Position numbers and translations under genes: made by a program. Of a stretch of DNA of 64,000 bases, positions 16,409 to 24,145 are shown piece after piece. This DNA comes from Phenylobacterium sp. NIBR 498073. Lineage in GTDB: Bacteria; Pseudomonadota; Alphaproteobacteria; Caulobacterales; Caulobacteraceae. Location of the stretch: contig NZ_CP114599.1 in NCBI RefSeq assembly GCF_027286305.1, forward strand, positions 3,753,001 through 3,817,000, given 5' to 3'. Every line of letters starts with the position of its first letter. Positions within the stretch are counted from its first letter, which is position 1. The notes beneath the pieces are model-generated. The model was given only the letters and a program-made list of their open reading frames with translations. It was not told the origin of the DNA and made no database searches.

Positions 16409-19400
16409 CTACCTGCGACCCATTCTGGCCAGCCTTGCGGCGGCGCGGGCCGCGCCGCGGTCGGCGGCGGAGTTGGCCGGGGCGGCGTCGCTCGAGAGGT
16501 GCGCGGCGATCGCGCGGACCGTCGGGAACCGGAAGATGTCGGTGATGGCGATGTCGCGGGCCAGATGCTGCTTCATGCGCCGCTGCACCTGCACGGCCAG
16601 CAGGGAGTGCGCGCCGAGATCGAAGACGTTCTCGGTGACGGAGATCTCCTCGAGGCCGAGCGCGTCGCGCCAGATCGCCGCCACCGCCGATTCCATGTCG
16701 CCCGCGGCTGCAACCATCTCGCCCCGTTCGGAGGCGGCCTTGGGAAGCGGCAGGGCCTTGCGATCGATCTTGCCGTTCGGCGTCATCGGCATCCGCTCAA
16801 GGATGACGATCTGCGAGGGCCGCATGAACTCCGGCAGCTTGTCGGCCAGCCGCGCCCGCAGGTCGCGCTCGCTGGGCGGCGTGTCGCCCGGCGTGACGTA
16901 GGCGAGGAGCCGCACGTCGTTCTCGCCGAACTCGGCCATCTTGACCGCAACCTGGCGGACCGTACCCGACTCGGCGATCACCGCCTCGATCTCGCCGAGC
17001 TCGATGCGGTGGCCGCGGACCTTCACCTGGTTGTCGGTCCGGCCCAGGAAATCCAGCGCGCCGTCGCGCTGCATCCGCACCAGATCGCCGGTCCGATACC
17101 AGCGCTGGCCGTCGCGTTCGACGAAGCGTTCGGCCGTCAGTTCGGGCCGCCGCCAATAGCCGCGCGATACGCCGGCGCCGGCGATCCACAGTTCGCCTTC
17201 GACCTGACGCGGGGCGACCTGGCCGCCGGGCGCGCGCACGCTCAGGTCGGTATTGGCGATCGGCTCGCCGAGCGGCACCCGCTCGCCCACCGCGTCGAGC
17301 CTGGCGACCGACGACCAGATCGTCGTCTCGGTGGGCCCGTACATGTTGAGCAGCCGCCCGGAGAAGCCGGCCCGCAGCTCGCGGGCAAGGTCCGGCGGCA
17401 GCGCCTCGCCGCCGACCATCAGGCATTCGAGCTGCTGCAGGGCCCGTCGGCCCGCCGCGTCGGCGGCGAGATAGGCGGCCATCGACGGCGTGCACTGCAG
17501 GTGGGTGACGCCGTTCTGCAGGATGTCCTCGGCCACCGAACTCTTGTGGCCGACGCCGCCGTCCTTTTCGAGCTCGCTCATCAGCGTGCGGATGTGCTTG
17601 AGGTTGGCCAGCACGGTTTCGGACTCGATGCCGAAGTCGATCAGGCAGGCGATCTCGTCGACCCCCGCCGCCGTCACCTCGCGCACGATGTCCTTGGCGG
17701 TCTCCGGCGTGCCGAACAGGCCGGACTGGCGGTAGTACCGCTCGAAGGCGTGATCCAGCAACGCGTCGAGTTCTTCCGGCGTCAGGTCCTGGCTCTCGAG
17801 GATGTCCTGCGGGCTGCCGCCCGCGGCCTCGGCGCGCGACACGAAGGTCGGGAAGGTCCACGAGGCGCGGCGCACCAGGTCGACGGCGCTGTTCAGGTAG
17901 GACTTCATCGGCTGGCGCGCGGTCGCCAGCACGGTTTCCTCGTCTTCGGAGACGAAGGTGTGGAGCATCAGCACGACGTGGCCGGGCCCCTCGAAGCCCG
18001 CCTCGGCGCGGGCCTGCCGGTAGCCGGCGATCTTCGCCTTGAGCTCCTCGATCGACTGGCCGAGCAGGTGGGTGAGCACCCCGCACCCGAGGCGACCGGC
18101 CTCGGCGAAGGTCTCGATATTGCCTGCCGCGGTGATCCAGACGGGAATTTCCTTCTGCACCGGGCGCGGATGGATGTTCACGGCGACCGGCTTGCCGTCC
18201 GGGCCCGGAAACTCCATCGCCTCGCCCGCCCACAGCCGGCGAAGCGTCTCCACGGTTCCGAGCGCGATCGACTTGCGGTCGGCGAAGTTCTCGGGCCGGA
18301 GGATGAAGTCGTTCGGCTGCCAGCCCGAGGCGATCGCGATGCCGACCCGACCGCCGGACAGGTTGTCGACCAGCGCCCAGCTTTCGGCGATCGACACCGG
18401 ATGATGCAGCGGGGCCACCACCGAGCCGGCCCGCAGCTTGACGTTCTTGGTCATGCCGGCCAGGGCGGCAGAACTGATCGCCGGGCTGGGATAGAGGCCG
18501 CCGAACTCGTGGAAGTGGCGTTCCGGCGTCCAGATCGCCTCGAAGCCGTTCTCATCGGCGAAGCGCGCGCCCTCGAACAGGACGCGGTAGCTGTCGGCCC
18601 CGCCCGACTGGGCGGCGAAGTAGAACAGCGAGAAGGCCGGCAGGTCGGCCTGGCCGCCGCCGCCCTGCAGCACGATGGTCGCCCCGCGGGTCAGCGTCCA
18701 AAGGAGCTCGAGCACGGAGATGTCGAACGACATCGAGGTGACCGCCAGCAGCCGCGCGCCCCGTTCGAGCGGCACGACGCGATCCATGCCCGCGAAGAAG
18801 TTGGTGACGTTGCGGTGCTCGATCATCACGCCCTTCGGCCGGCCCGTCGAACCGGACGTGTAGATCAGGTAGGCCAGGTCGCCGGGCGCGCCCTGCATGG
18901 CGGGCAGGTCCTGCTCGGCCGTATGCGAAACCACGCGCGCCGGATCGAGGAAGCCGGGCACGACCGCGCCGGTGTCCGCCACCACCAGCGCGGCGGCGGA
19001 ATCCTCGAGCATGAAGGCGATGCGGTCGGCCGGATAGGACGGGTCGAGCGGCAGATAGGCCGCGCCGGTCTTGAGAACGGCCAGGATCGAGACCACCAGG
19101 TCGGCGCTGCGGCCAAGATAGAGCCCGACCACCGAGCCGGCGCGCGCCCCGCGCGCGGCCAGGGCGCCGGCCAGGCGGGTCGCCCGCGCCTCGAGCTCGG
19201 CGTAGGTCAGCTTGCGGCCGCCGTCTTCGACGGCGACGGCGTCTGGCATTTCGCGCGCCATGGCGGCGATCAGGGCGTGGATCGTGGCCGGGTTCTCGCC
19301 CGGTCCGGCGGCGGAGGACGCCGAGACGTCGCCGCCCAGCGGCAGGGCGGCCAATTCGGCCTGCGGGGCGCCGAGGAATGCGTTGCAGAAGGCGCTGAAG

Positions 19401-20845
19401 TCGGCCGCCATCGCGCCGAGGACGTCGGGCGCATGCAGGCCGGCGCGAATGCTGATCGCCGGCGGATCGATGCTGAGCGTCAGGTCGGCGCCGGGCGCGT
19501 TCGGCCGGCCGGCGACCACCACGGCCAAGGCCGCGAGCGCCGCTTGCACGGCTGCCTGACCCTCTAGCCGCAAGGGAAGGTCGGCGGCCATCGGCGCCTC
19601 GGCCTGCGCCCGCGCCAAGGCCTGCGCAAAGGCGGCGAGCGCCGACTGCGCCGTGCCGGCGGGGTCGAGATCCACCGTGACCGGGAACCGGCGCGACAAG
19701 GCCGGACCGGCCGCTGCGGCCTCCATCGCCAGCGTCACGCGCGACTGGCCGGTCAGCGCGACCAGCCAGGCGGCCCAGGCCGCGCCGAGGGCCTGCGGCG
19801 ACACCTGTCCGACAGCGAGCGGGGCCTGCCCCGGCCCCGCGGCATGATCGCGAGGGAACGGCGGAAGCAGCGGATGGGCGTTTTCGAGGGCGTCTTCCCA
19901 GAAGCCTTCGGAGGCGCCGACGCCGCGCAGCGTCGAAGCCTCGACCGCGGCCGGCGCCGGCAGCACCGCGCCCACAGCCACGCCGAGCGTCATGGGATCG
20001 AGCGCCTCGCCGGCCATGCCCGACAGGCCGCTCAGCACGATCGCGCCGTCGCCGGCCATTACGGTGATCGAGGTCTCGTCCAGGGCCAGGATCTGACCGG
20101 GCTCGCCCCCGCCCTCTCCAGCCCGCTCAAGCTTGCGGACCGCCACGAGCCGTTCGCCCAGCAGCAGCTTGGGCAGGCCGAGCGCGTTGCGGCGGGCGCC
20201 GAAATCCAGCGCCCGAACCGTCCGGCCAAGCTCGAACGTCGGTCGCCTGAAGTCCAGAATTCCGAAATGAGCCGGACGCTTGGCGCGCCCGTACCAGCCG
20301 CGCGCGCCGCTCAGCGGCGTGGCCTCCAGCCGCCCGGCGGCGAGATCGGCCAGCAGCTCACGGAAGGATTCCTCGCCCGCCTCGTAGCAGCGAAGGTTGA
20401 GGCTGAACGTCGTCTCGTTCGGCGCCATCGCAAAGCGGCGGGACTTGAGCACGCGCCCAGCATCGACCGCCGCAAGCATCTCGTGCCACGTCACGGCGTG
20501 CTCGTCCGCGCCTTCGAGGATCGCCCAGGCCGGCGTGTTCAGCCCCCCGCGTTCGGGCAGCGGACCGTCGTGGAAATTGATCGCCATCACCCGCGCGGCG
20601 GCCAGGGCGTCGGGGCCCAGCACCGAGAGGTTCGCCACGCTGAAGAGATAGTCGGCTCCGCCGGCCGGCAGTTCCGGCCTGTCCGGCGTCCCCAGAAGGA
20701 CGTGGCCCTGCTCCTGCGCCCAGGCGATGATCTGCGGCGCCGCGGACACCACCCCCGCCACCTGCCCGCCCGTCTCCAGGAACGCCTCCGCGCAGCGGAT
20801 GAGAAGCGTGCCATCCCCAACAAAGTAGGCGTTTGGTCTCGACAT
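16409..20845 (-). CDS. NRPS with formyltransferase-like start and an adenylation domain split by a luciferase-like monooxygenase
   Basis: A 1,478-residue NRPS. Residues 1-295 resemble formyltransferases, with N90/H92 in INFHDGPLP and D128 as the Asn-His-Asp set. Residues 300-515 are unassigned and lack HHxxxDG. The adenylation domain begins near 520, with YLIYTSGSTGRPKG at 659-672 and SFDIS at 706-710. A luciferase-like FMN monooxygenase of about 365 residues (730-1097; FYFAAQSGG, RVGIAIASGWQPNDF, PVWITAAGN) then interrupts it before NGVTHLQCTPS, MYGPTETTIW, YRTGDLV and NGKIDRK. The carrier serine is S1414 in GAHSLL. The specificity code, read by alignment to GrsA, is D708 I709 L712 Q1117 M1143 G1145 M1168 I1176 W1177 K1359, close to the glycine code DILQLGLIWK. 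It matches the MupA/Atu3671-type LLM family. Confidence 0.93.
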   Translation of the reverse strand: MSRPNAYFVGDGTLLIRCAEAFLETGGQVAGVVSAAPQIIAWAQEQGHVLLGTPDRPELPAGGADYLFSVANLSVLGPDALAAARVMAINFHDGPLPERGGLNTPAWAILEGADEHAVTWHEMLAAVDAGRVLKSRRFAMAPNETTFSLNLRCYEAGEESFRELLADLAAGRLEATPLSGARGWYGRAKRPAHFGILDFRRPTFELGRTVRALDFGARRNALGLPKLLLGERLVAVRKLERAGEGGGEPGQILALDETSITVMAGDGAIVLSGLSGMAGEALDPMTLGVAVGAVLPAPAAVEASTLRGVGASEGFWEDALENAHPLLPPFPRDHAAGPGQAPLAVGQVSPQALGAAWAAWLVALTGQSRVTLAMEAAAAGPALSRRFPVTVDLDPAGTAQSALAAFAQALARAQAEAPMAADLPLRLEGQAAVQAALAALAVVVAGRPNAPGADLTLSIDPPAISIRAGLHAPDVLGAMAADFSAFCNAFLGAPQAELAALPLGGDVSASSAAGPGENPATIHALIAAMAREMPDAVAVEDGGRKLTYAELEARATRLAGALAARGARAGSVVGLYLGRSADLVVSILAVLKTGAAYLPLDPSYPADRIAFMLEDSAAALVVADTGAVVPGFLDPARVVSHTAEQDLPAMQGAPGDLAYLIYTSGSTGRPKGVMIEHRNVTNFFAGMDRVVPLERGARLLAVTSMSFDISVLELLWTLTRGATIVLQGGGGQADLPAFSLFYFAAQSGGADSYRVLFEGARFADENGFEAIWTPERHFHEFGGLYPSPAISSAALAGMTKNVKLRAGSVVAPLHHPVSIAESWALVDNLSGGRVGIAIASGWQPNDFILRPENFADRKSIALGTVETLRRLWAGEAMEFPGPDGKPVAVNIHPRPVQKEIPVWITAAGNIETFAEAGRLGCGVLTHLLGQSIEELKAKIAGYRQARAEAGFEGPGHVVLMLHTFVSEDEETVLATARQPMKSYLNSAVDLVRRASWTFPTFVSRAEAAGGSPQDILESQDLTPEELDALLDHAFERYYRQSGLFGTPETAKDIVREVTAAGVDEIACLIDFGIESETVLANLKHIRTLMSELEKDGGVGHKSSVAEDILQNGVTHLQCTPSMAAYLAADAAGRRALQQLECLMVGGEALPPDLARELRAGFSGRLLNMYGPTETTIWSSVARLDAVGERVPLGEPIANTDLSVRAPGGQVAPRQVEGELWIAGAGVSRGYWRRPELTAERFVERDGQRWYRTGDLVRMQRDGALDFLGRTDNQVKVRGHRIELGEIEAVIAESGTVRQVAVKMAEFGENDVRLLAYVTPGDTPPSERDLRARLADKLPEFMRPSQIVILERMPMTPNGKIDRKALPLPKAASERGEMVAAAGDMESAVAAIWRDALGLEEISVTENVFDLGAHSLLAVQVQRRMKQHLARDIAITDIFRFPTVRAIAAHLSSDAAPANSAADRGAARAAARLARMGRR

Positions 20846-21131
20846 GTGGAACCGCCCAAGGTTCGGCCGTTCTGGCCGACAAGGATTTCCTGCGACAGGA
20901 GAGCTTATCTAGCTACATACTGAAAAGACTAGCTAGTGCGATGCCTAGGAGGCAGCGCGAATGTTACGCGGCGTAACAAATTTTTTGCAATTGAATTTCG
21001 ACAACGAACTAAGAACAGATAGGGGTTAATTAAAGACTTCCGAAGCCACTGCACGTCTAAATGAATGCTGTAGACGGAGAGGCCGGGCGCGGTCAGCTGA
21101 CCATGATGGGGGGAGCGGCGTCATTCTGGAT
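20846..21131. promoter_or_regulatory. AT-rich divergent control region between the NRPS and PPTase genes
   Basis: No gene is visible in these 286 bases, which are much richer in A and T than their surroundings. They must hold the promoters of both the minus-strand NRPS operon and the plus-strand PPTase. Two dyads stand out: a perfect 15-base palindrome at 20963-20977 and an inverted repeat at 20909-20936 (CTAGCT...AGCTAG, 16-base spacer). Either could bind a dimeric regulator, but no regulator gene is nearby. Confidence 0.6.
20963..20977. promoter_or_regulatory. Perfect palindrome, candidate operator
   Basis: GTTACGCGGCGTAAC is an exact inverted repeat with seven-base arms around one central base, followed directly by an AT-rich run. 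It lies about 120 bases upstream of the NRPS start and 155 bases upstream of the PPTase start, a position suited to controlling both. The binding protein is unknown. Confidence 0.45.
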
Positions 21132-21806
21132 TTGATCCAAATTGATCTTTCCGGCGCGGCCACGACGGGGCTTGCAGCTTGCCTTTCGCCAGACGAGCTC
21201 GCCAGAGCTCAGTCCTTTCATTTCGATCACCTGCGGCGGCGCTATGTCGTGGCGCACGCCGCGCTGCGAAGCGTTCTGGCCGGCTACCTGACCCGTCCTC
21301 CTTCCGAAGTGACGTTCATCGTAAACGACTGGGGAAAGCTCAGCGTCCCGGGCGGGCCTTACTTCAGCCTGGCGCATTCGGACGATCTAGCGGTGATCGC
21401 GGTGGACCCCGAGCGTGAGGTCGGCATCGACCTGGAGACCGGATCGATCGGCCTGACCCGCGATGAGGTGACCCACGTCCTGTCGCCCGACGAGCTGGCG
21501 GACCCGCGCGAACGCGACCTGGCGCAAGCTGATCTCCTGCGGCTCTGGGTCCGCAAGGAAGCGGTCCTGAAATCGCTCGGCAAGGGCGTCGCCCACGACC
21601 CGCAACGCGTAACGGTCGGGTTCCATTCGGTGGACTTCGACCGATGGCGGGAGGTCTCGACCGTGGACGACGGCGCGCGGCACGACTTTCACATGCTCGA
21701 CATCCGCATGGAGGGGGTGACCTGCGCCGTCGCGCGGCGAGACCATCCCCTGACCCGCGGCTCCATCGCCCTGCGGAGCTGGAGCCCGACGTTGCAGGCG
21801 TTCTGA
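21132..21806 (+). CDS. Sfp/HetI-type 4'-phosphopantetheinyl transferase
   Basis: A 224-residue enzyme that transfers phosphopantetheine from CoA to carrier-domain serines, activating the ACP and PCP domains of the adjacent megasynthases. Family motifs are present: FSLAHSDD (79-86), the metal-binding VGIDLE (97-102) and WVRKEAVLK (139-147), which matches WxxKEAxxK. The start is uncertain: TTG 21132 is used here; no in-frame ATG lies nearby, and GGGGGGAG at 21108-21115 would also suit an unusual start a few codons upstream. It diverges from the NRPS gene, typical of a cluster-specific PPTase. No other PPTase is seen in the window. Confidence 0.92.
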   Translation: MIQIDLSGAATTGLAACLSPDELARAQSFHFDHLRRRYVVAHAALRSVLAGYLTRPPSEVTFIVNDWGKLSVPGGPYFSLAHSDDLAVIAVDPEREVGIDLETGSIGLTRDEVTHVLSPDELADPRERDLAQADLLRLWVRKEAVLKSLGKGVAHDPQRVTVGFHSVDFDRWREVSTVDDGARHDFHMLDIRMEGVTCAVARRDHPLTRGSIALRSWSPTLQAF

Positions 21807-21900
21807 CCCCCGACGCGCGGCTCATCGAAGGCCGCCCGGCATGTCTCATCAGTTGCTACTTAAGGCGCCTTCGCTATCATGGCGTGCAGTAGGGGGCGTC

Positions 21901-22203
21901 ATGAAGAGTTCCGTCTTGGTCGAGACCGACCAGCCGCTGCTCGGCTCGGAAGCCGTTGCGGTCATGCAGCTTGCAAATGACGATAGAAAAAATCTCGACG
22001 TCAACGAGACGCTAGAGAAGCGCGCTTCAAAAAAACTGAAGAAGAAAGCCATCGCCATCGCGATCGGTTGCTGGGCGGCAGTTCCGATAAGCATCAGTAT
22101 CGGCGCCTGGATGGGTCACAATTCCGTAATCACCATTTTTTCTAGTCTCATTCTGGCGACTCAATCCACCTGGATTGCCCGCTTCTGGGTCGACGACCAA
22201 TGA
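21901..22203 (+). CDS. Small two-span membrane protein of unknown function
   Basis: The product has 100 residues: an acidic, polar N-terminal half, a lysine cluster (KKLKKK) and two probable membrane helices (AIAIAIGCWAAVPISISIG and VITIFSSLILATQSTWIA). I recognise no family. ATG 21901 is preferred to an ATG 60 bases upstream because GGGGG lies just before it. Its base composition is noticeably less GC-rich than the neighbours. The stop overlaps the start of the next tiny gene (ATGA), so the two are coupled. It follows the PPTase by about 95 bases and may belong to the same locus, but nothing in the sequence shows a role. Confidence 0.6.
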   Translation: MKSSVLVETDQPLLGSEAVAVMQLANDDRKNLDVNETLEKRASKKLKKKAIAIAIGCWAAVPISISIGAWMGHNSVITIFSSLILATQSTWIARFWVDDQ

Positions 22204-22337
22204 ACGTCTTCGTCACCTCCGCCAAACTCCTGATCTTTCCGGCTGCGATCCTCGTCGCCGCGGCCACCATTCCGACGCTGATGGCCTGGCGCTTCCTCTT
22301 CGAGAGGGAGAAGTTCGACGCCGAGTGGGACACCTAA
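22200..22337 (+). CDS. 45-residue single-span membrane protein
   Basis: The frame begins ATG at 22200, overlapping the stop of the 100-residue gene by four bases, and ends TAA at 22335-22337. The peptide MNVFVTSAKLLIFPAAILVA continues with AATIPTLMAWRFLFE and ends in a charged tail (REKFDAEWDT), giving one membrane helix with a hydrophilic C-terminus. The ATGA overlap and the membrane character argue that it is real and acts with its neighbour. No family is recognised. Confidence 0.5.
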   Translation: MNVFVTSAKLLIFPAAILVAAATIPTLMAWRFLFEREKFDAEWDT

Positions 22338-22424
22338 AGCCCGACGTCGACGCCGAAGCGCGACGCAACCCAAGGCCGCCTTCGCCGACCGCTCCAGAAC
22401 ACTGACCTTAAGTCATTGAAAATT

Positions 22425-22499
<75 letters not shown>

Positions 22500-22822
22500 G
22501 CCGGGCGCGCCGACGAAAGAGCGGGCGCACCAAGGCCTTCCATCTAGCGATTCCGCGCCCGCGGCTCAAGCCGCGGCGTCGAGTGGCGGAAGATTCGCGG
22601 AATAGTGGCGGGATACGCGCGTTGCGCGCGGAATCTTGCCCGCTTTCCGCGCGTTCCACGCGCCATGGTGCGGGCGTTACAATTCTTCATAGTAAATTCT
22701 TGCTAACCCTGTTGCGCCGAATGGTCGCAGGCGGCTATGTGCACGCCCCAATAGCGCCAGGACTCTCGACACAATGAAAGATTGTTCCCGGGGTCGGGCG
22801 CACCAGTAAGCTGGAGTACCCT
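22500..22822. other. Intergenic region without a recognisable gene
   Basis: These 323 bases hold the upstream region of the tRNA gene (minus strand) and the leader of the PEP-CTERM gene (plus strand). GGAG at about 22814 lies just before the ATG at 22823. Short open frames here overlap the tRNA or show no protein character, and I rejected them. Confidence 0.5.
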
Positions 22823-23347
22823 ATGAAGAAGCTGTTTGTCGGGGCTGCGCTCGCCGTCTCGATGTTGGCCGCCGCTCCGGCCGCCAACGCCGCGCAATAC
22901 ATCAACCTGACCGACCCGGCCGCCGACGGCTCGATCACCGGCGTCTTCGGCGACACCGCCGTCGCGGGCGGCGGCTTCTCGCACGTCTTCGACTTCATCT
23001 TCCCCACCAACGGCGCCGGCGGCGCGACCATCAGCTCGATCCTGACCCTGGGCGCCCCCTCGACCAACATCAACTTCACCTCGGTGAAGCTCAACGGCGT
23101 CGAGCTGGACCTGATGTCGAACGGCAATGTCGAGTTCCGCTCGCTGTTCAACCTGCCGATCACCGCCGGCGCGCAGAAGCTGGAAGTCTTCGGCTGGAGC
23201 GGCGGCAACGGTTCGTACAGCGGCACCCTGACCTTCGGCTCGGCGGTTCCCGAACCGGCCACCTGGGCGATGATGATCATCGGCTTCACCGGCGCCGGCG
23301 TCGCGATCCGCGCCCACCGCCGCAAGGGCGCCCTGGCCATCGCCTAG
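22823..23347 (+). CDS. Secreted protein with a PEPxxWA-CTERM sorting signal
   Basis: A 174-residue exported protein. A cleavable signal peptide (MKKLFVGAALAVSMLAAAPA with cleavage after NAA) is followed by about 115 residues of a beta-rich, Gly/Asn/Thr-rich domain. The C-terminal tripartite signal is PEPATWAMM (PEPxxWA), then a hydrophobic helix and a basic end (RAHRRK). Such proteins are handled by an exosortase system and usually reach the cell surface or extracellular matrix. No exosortase gene lies in this window, so the processing enzyme must be encoded elsewhere. The specific function of the body domain is unknown. Confidence 0.85.
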   Translation: MKKLFVGAALAVSMLAAAPAANAAQYINLTDPAADGSITGVFGDTAVAGGGFSHVFDFIFPTNGAGGATISSILTLGAPSTNINFTSVKLNGVELDLMSNGNVEFRSLFNLPITAGAQKLEVFGWSGGNGSYSGTLTFGSAVPEPATWAMMIIGFTGAGVAIRAHRRKGALAIA

Positions 23348-23371
23348 GCCCGCGACCATCCGACCGCATCA

Positions 23372-23404
23372 GGACCCGCCGGCCCCGCGCCGGCGGGTCC
23401 TTTT
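23372..23404 (+). terminator. Intrinsic terminator of the PEP-CTERM gene
   Basis: A perfect 11-base stem, GGACCCGCCGG (23372-23382) with CCGGCGGGTCC (23390-23400), closes a seven-base loop and is followed by TTTT. It lies 25 bases after the stop codon and before the next gene on the same strand. Confidence 0.9.
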
Positions 23405-23464
23405 GCTTTGACGCCTCGCCGCCCTCGCCGCACGATGAGCGAAACAAACCTTAGGGAGGCGGCG

Positions 23465-24055
23465 ATGGCCGACGGCGAGATCCAGGCGAAGGCCAAGTTC
23501 ACGGCCATGACCGAGGGCGTCCAGGACGACTGGGCGGCCATCATGAAGGCCGCCGGCCCGTTCAACCGCGCCCTGCCCGACCGGCTGATCAGCCACCTTA
23601 AGATGCTGCAGGACGACGACGGCGGCTATCCGGTCGACCGGCTGGAGCACTCGCCGCAGACCGCCACCCGAGCGTTCAAGGACGGCCGCGACGAGGAATA
23701 CGTGGTCTGCGCGCTGATGCACGACATCGGCGACATTCTCGGGCCGGCCAACCACGCCGAGATCGGCGCGGTGATCATGAAGCCCTACGTGTCGGAGCGG
23801 AACCACTGGATGCTCGACAAGCACGGCATCTTCCAGGGCTATTACTTCTTCCACTACCTCGGCCTGGACCGAGACATGCGCGAACAGTTCCGCGGCCATC
23901 CGGACTTCGAGTACACGGCGCAGTTTTGCCACCTGTACGACCAGAACAGCTTCGACCCGGCCTACGAGTCGATGCCGCTGGAGGCGTTCGAGCCGATGCT
24001 GCGCCGGGTTATGGAGCGGCCGAAGCGGTCGATCTACAAGCGCGAGGAGGCGTAA
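23465..24055 (+). CDS. HD-domain metal-dependent protein (predicted HD phosphohydrolase)
   Basis: The 196-residue protein has a metal-binding HD core: CALMHDIGDILG with H86/D87, HAEIGA with H97, DKHGIFQGYYF with H120, and a late Asp near CHLYDQNSFDPAY. This fits the HD superfamily branch that includes predicted HD phosphohydrolases and the PhnZ/TmpB-type di-iron oxygenases of phosphonate breakdown. The sequence alone does not separate the two activities. ATG 23465 is chosen because AGGGAGG lies five to six bases upstream; an ATG ten codons earlier has no such site. It is convergent with phoB, so a link with phosphorus metabolism is possible but unproven. Confidence 0.75.
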   Translation: MADGEIQAKAKFTAMTEGVQDDWAAIMKAAGPFNRALPDRLISHLKMLQDDDGGYPVDRLEHSPQTATRAFKDGRDEEYVVCALMHDIGDILGPANHAEIGAVIMKPYVSERNHWMLDKHGIFQGYYFFHYLGLDRDMREQFRGHPDFEYTAQFCHLYDQNSFDPAYESMPLEAFEPMLRRVMERPKRSIYKREEA

Positions 24056-24065
24056 GCGGGCGCTG

Positions 24066-24138
24066 CCCCCTCCCCTTCTGAGGGGGCAAGCGCTGCAAGC
24101 CCCCTCAGCTTCGCTGACAGCTCCCCCAACGGGGGAGC
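24066..24138. repeat. Tandem C-rich palindromes between convergent genes
   Basis: Two hairpins lie back to back between the HD gene and phoB: CCCCCTC...GAGGGGG near 24067-24086 and GCTCCCCC-AAC-GGGGGAGC (24120-24138). They resemble the palindrome found inside cobD. They may be a mobile palindromic family of this genome and may also stop transcription from both sides, although no long T-run follows. Confidence 0.6.
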
Positions 24139-24145
24139 AACTGCG

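Noticed and set aside
15737..19567. Plus-strand open frame of 1,276 codons
   Set aside because: Antisense to both megasynthase genes, with no recognisable motif and biased composition.
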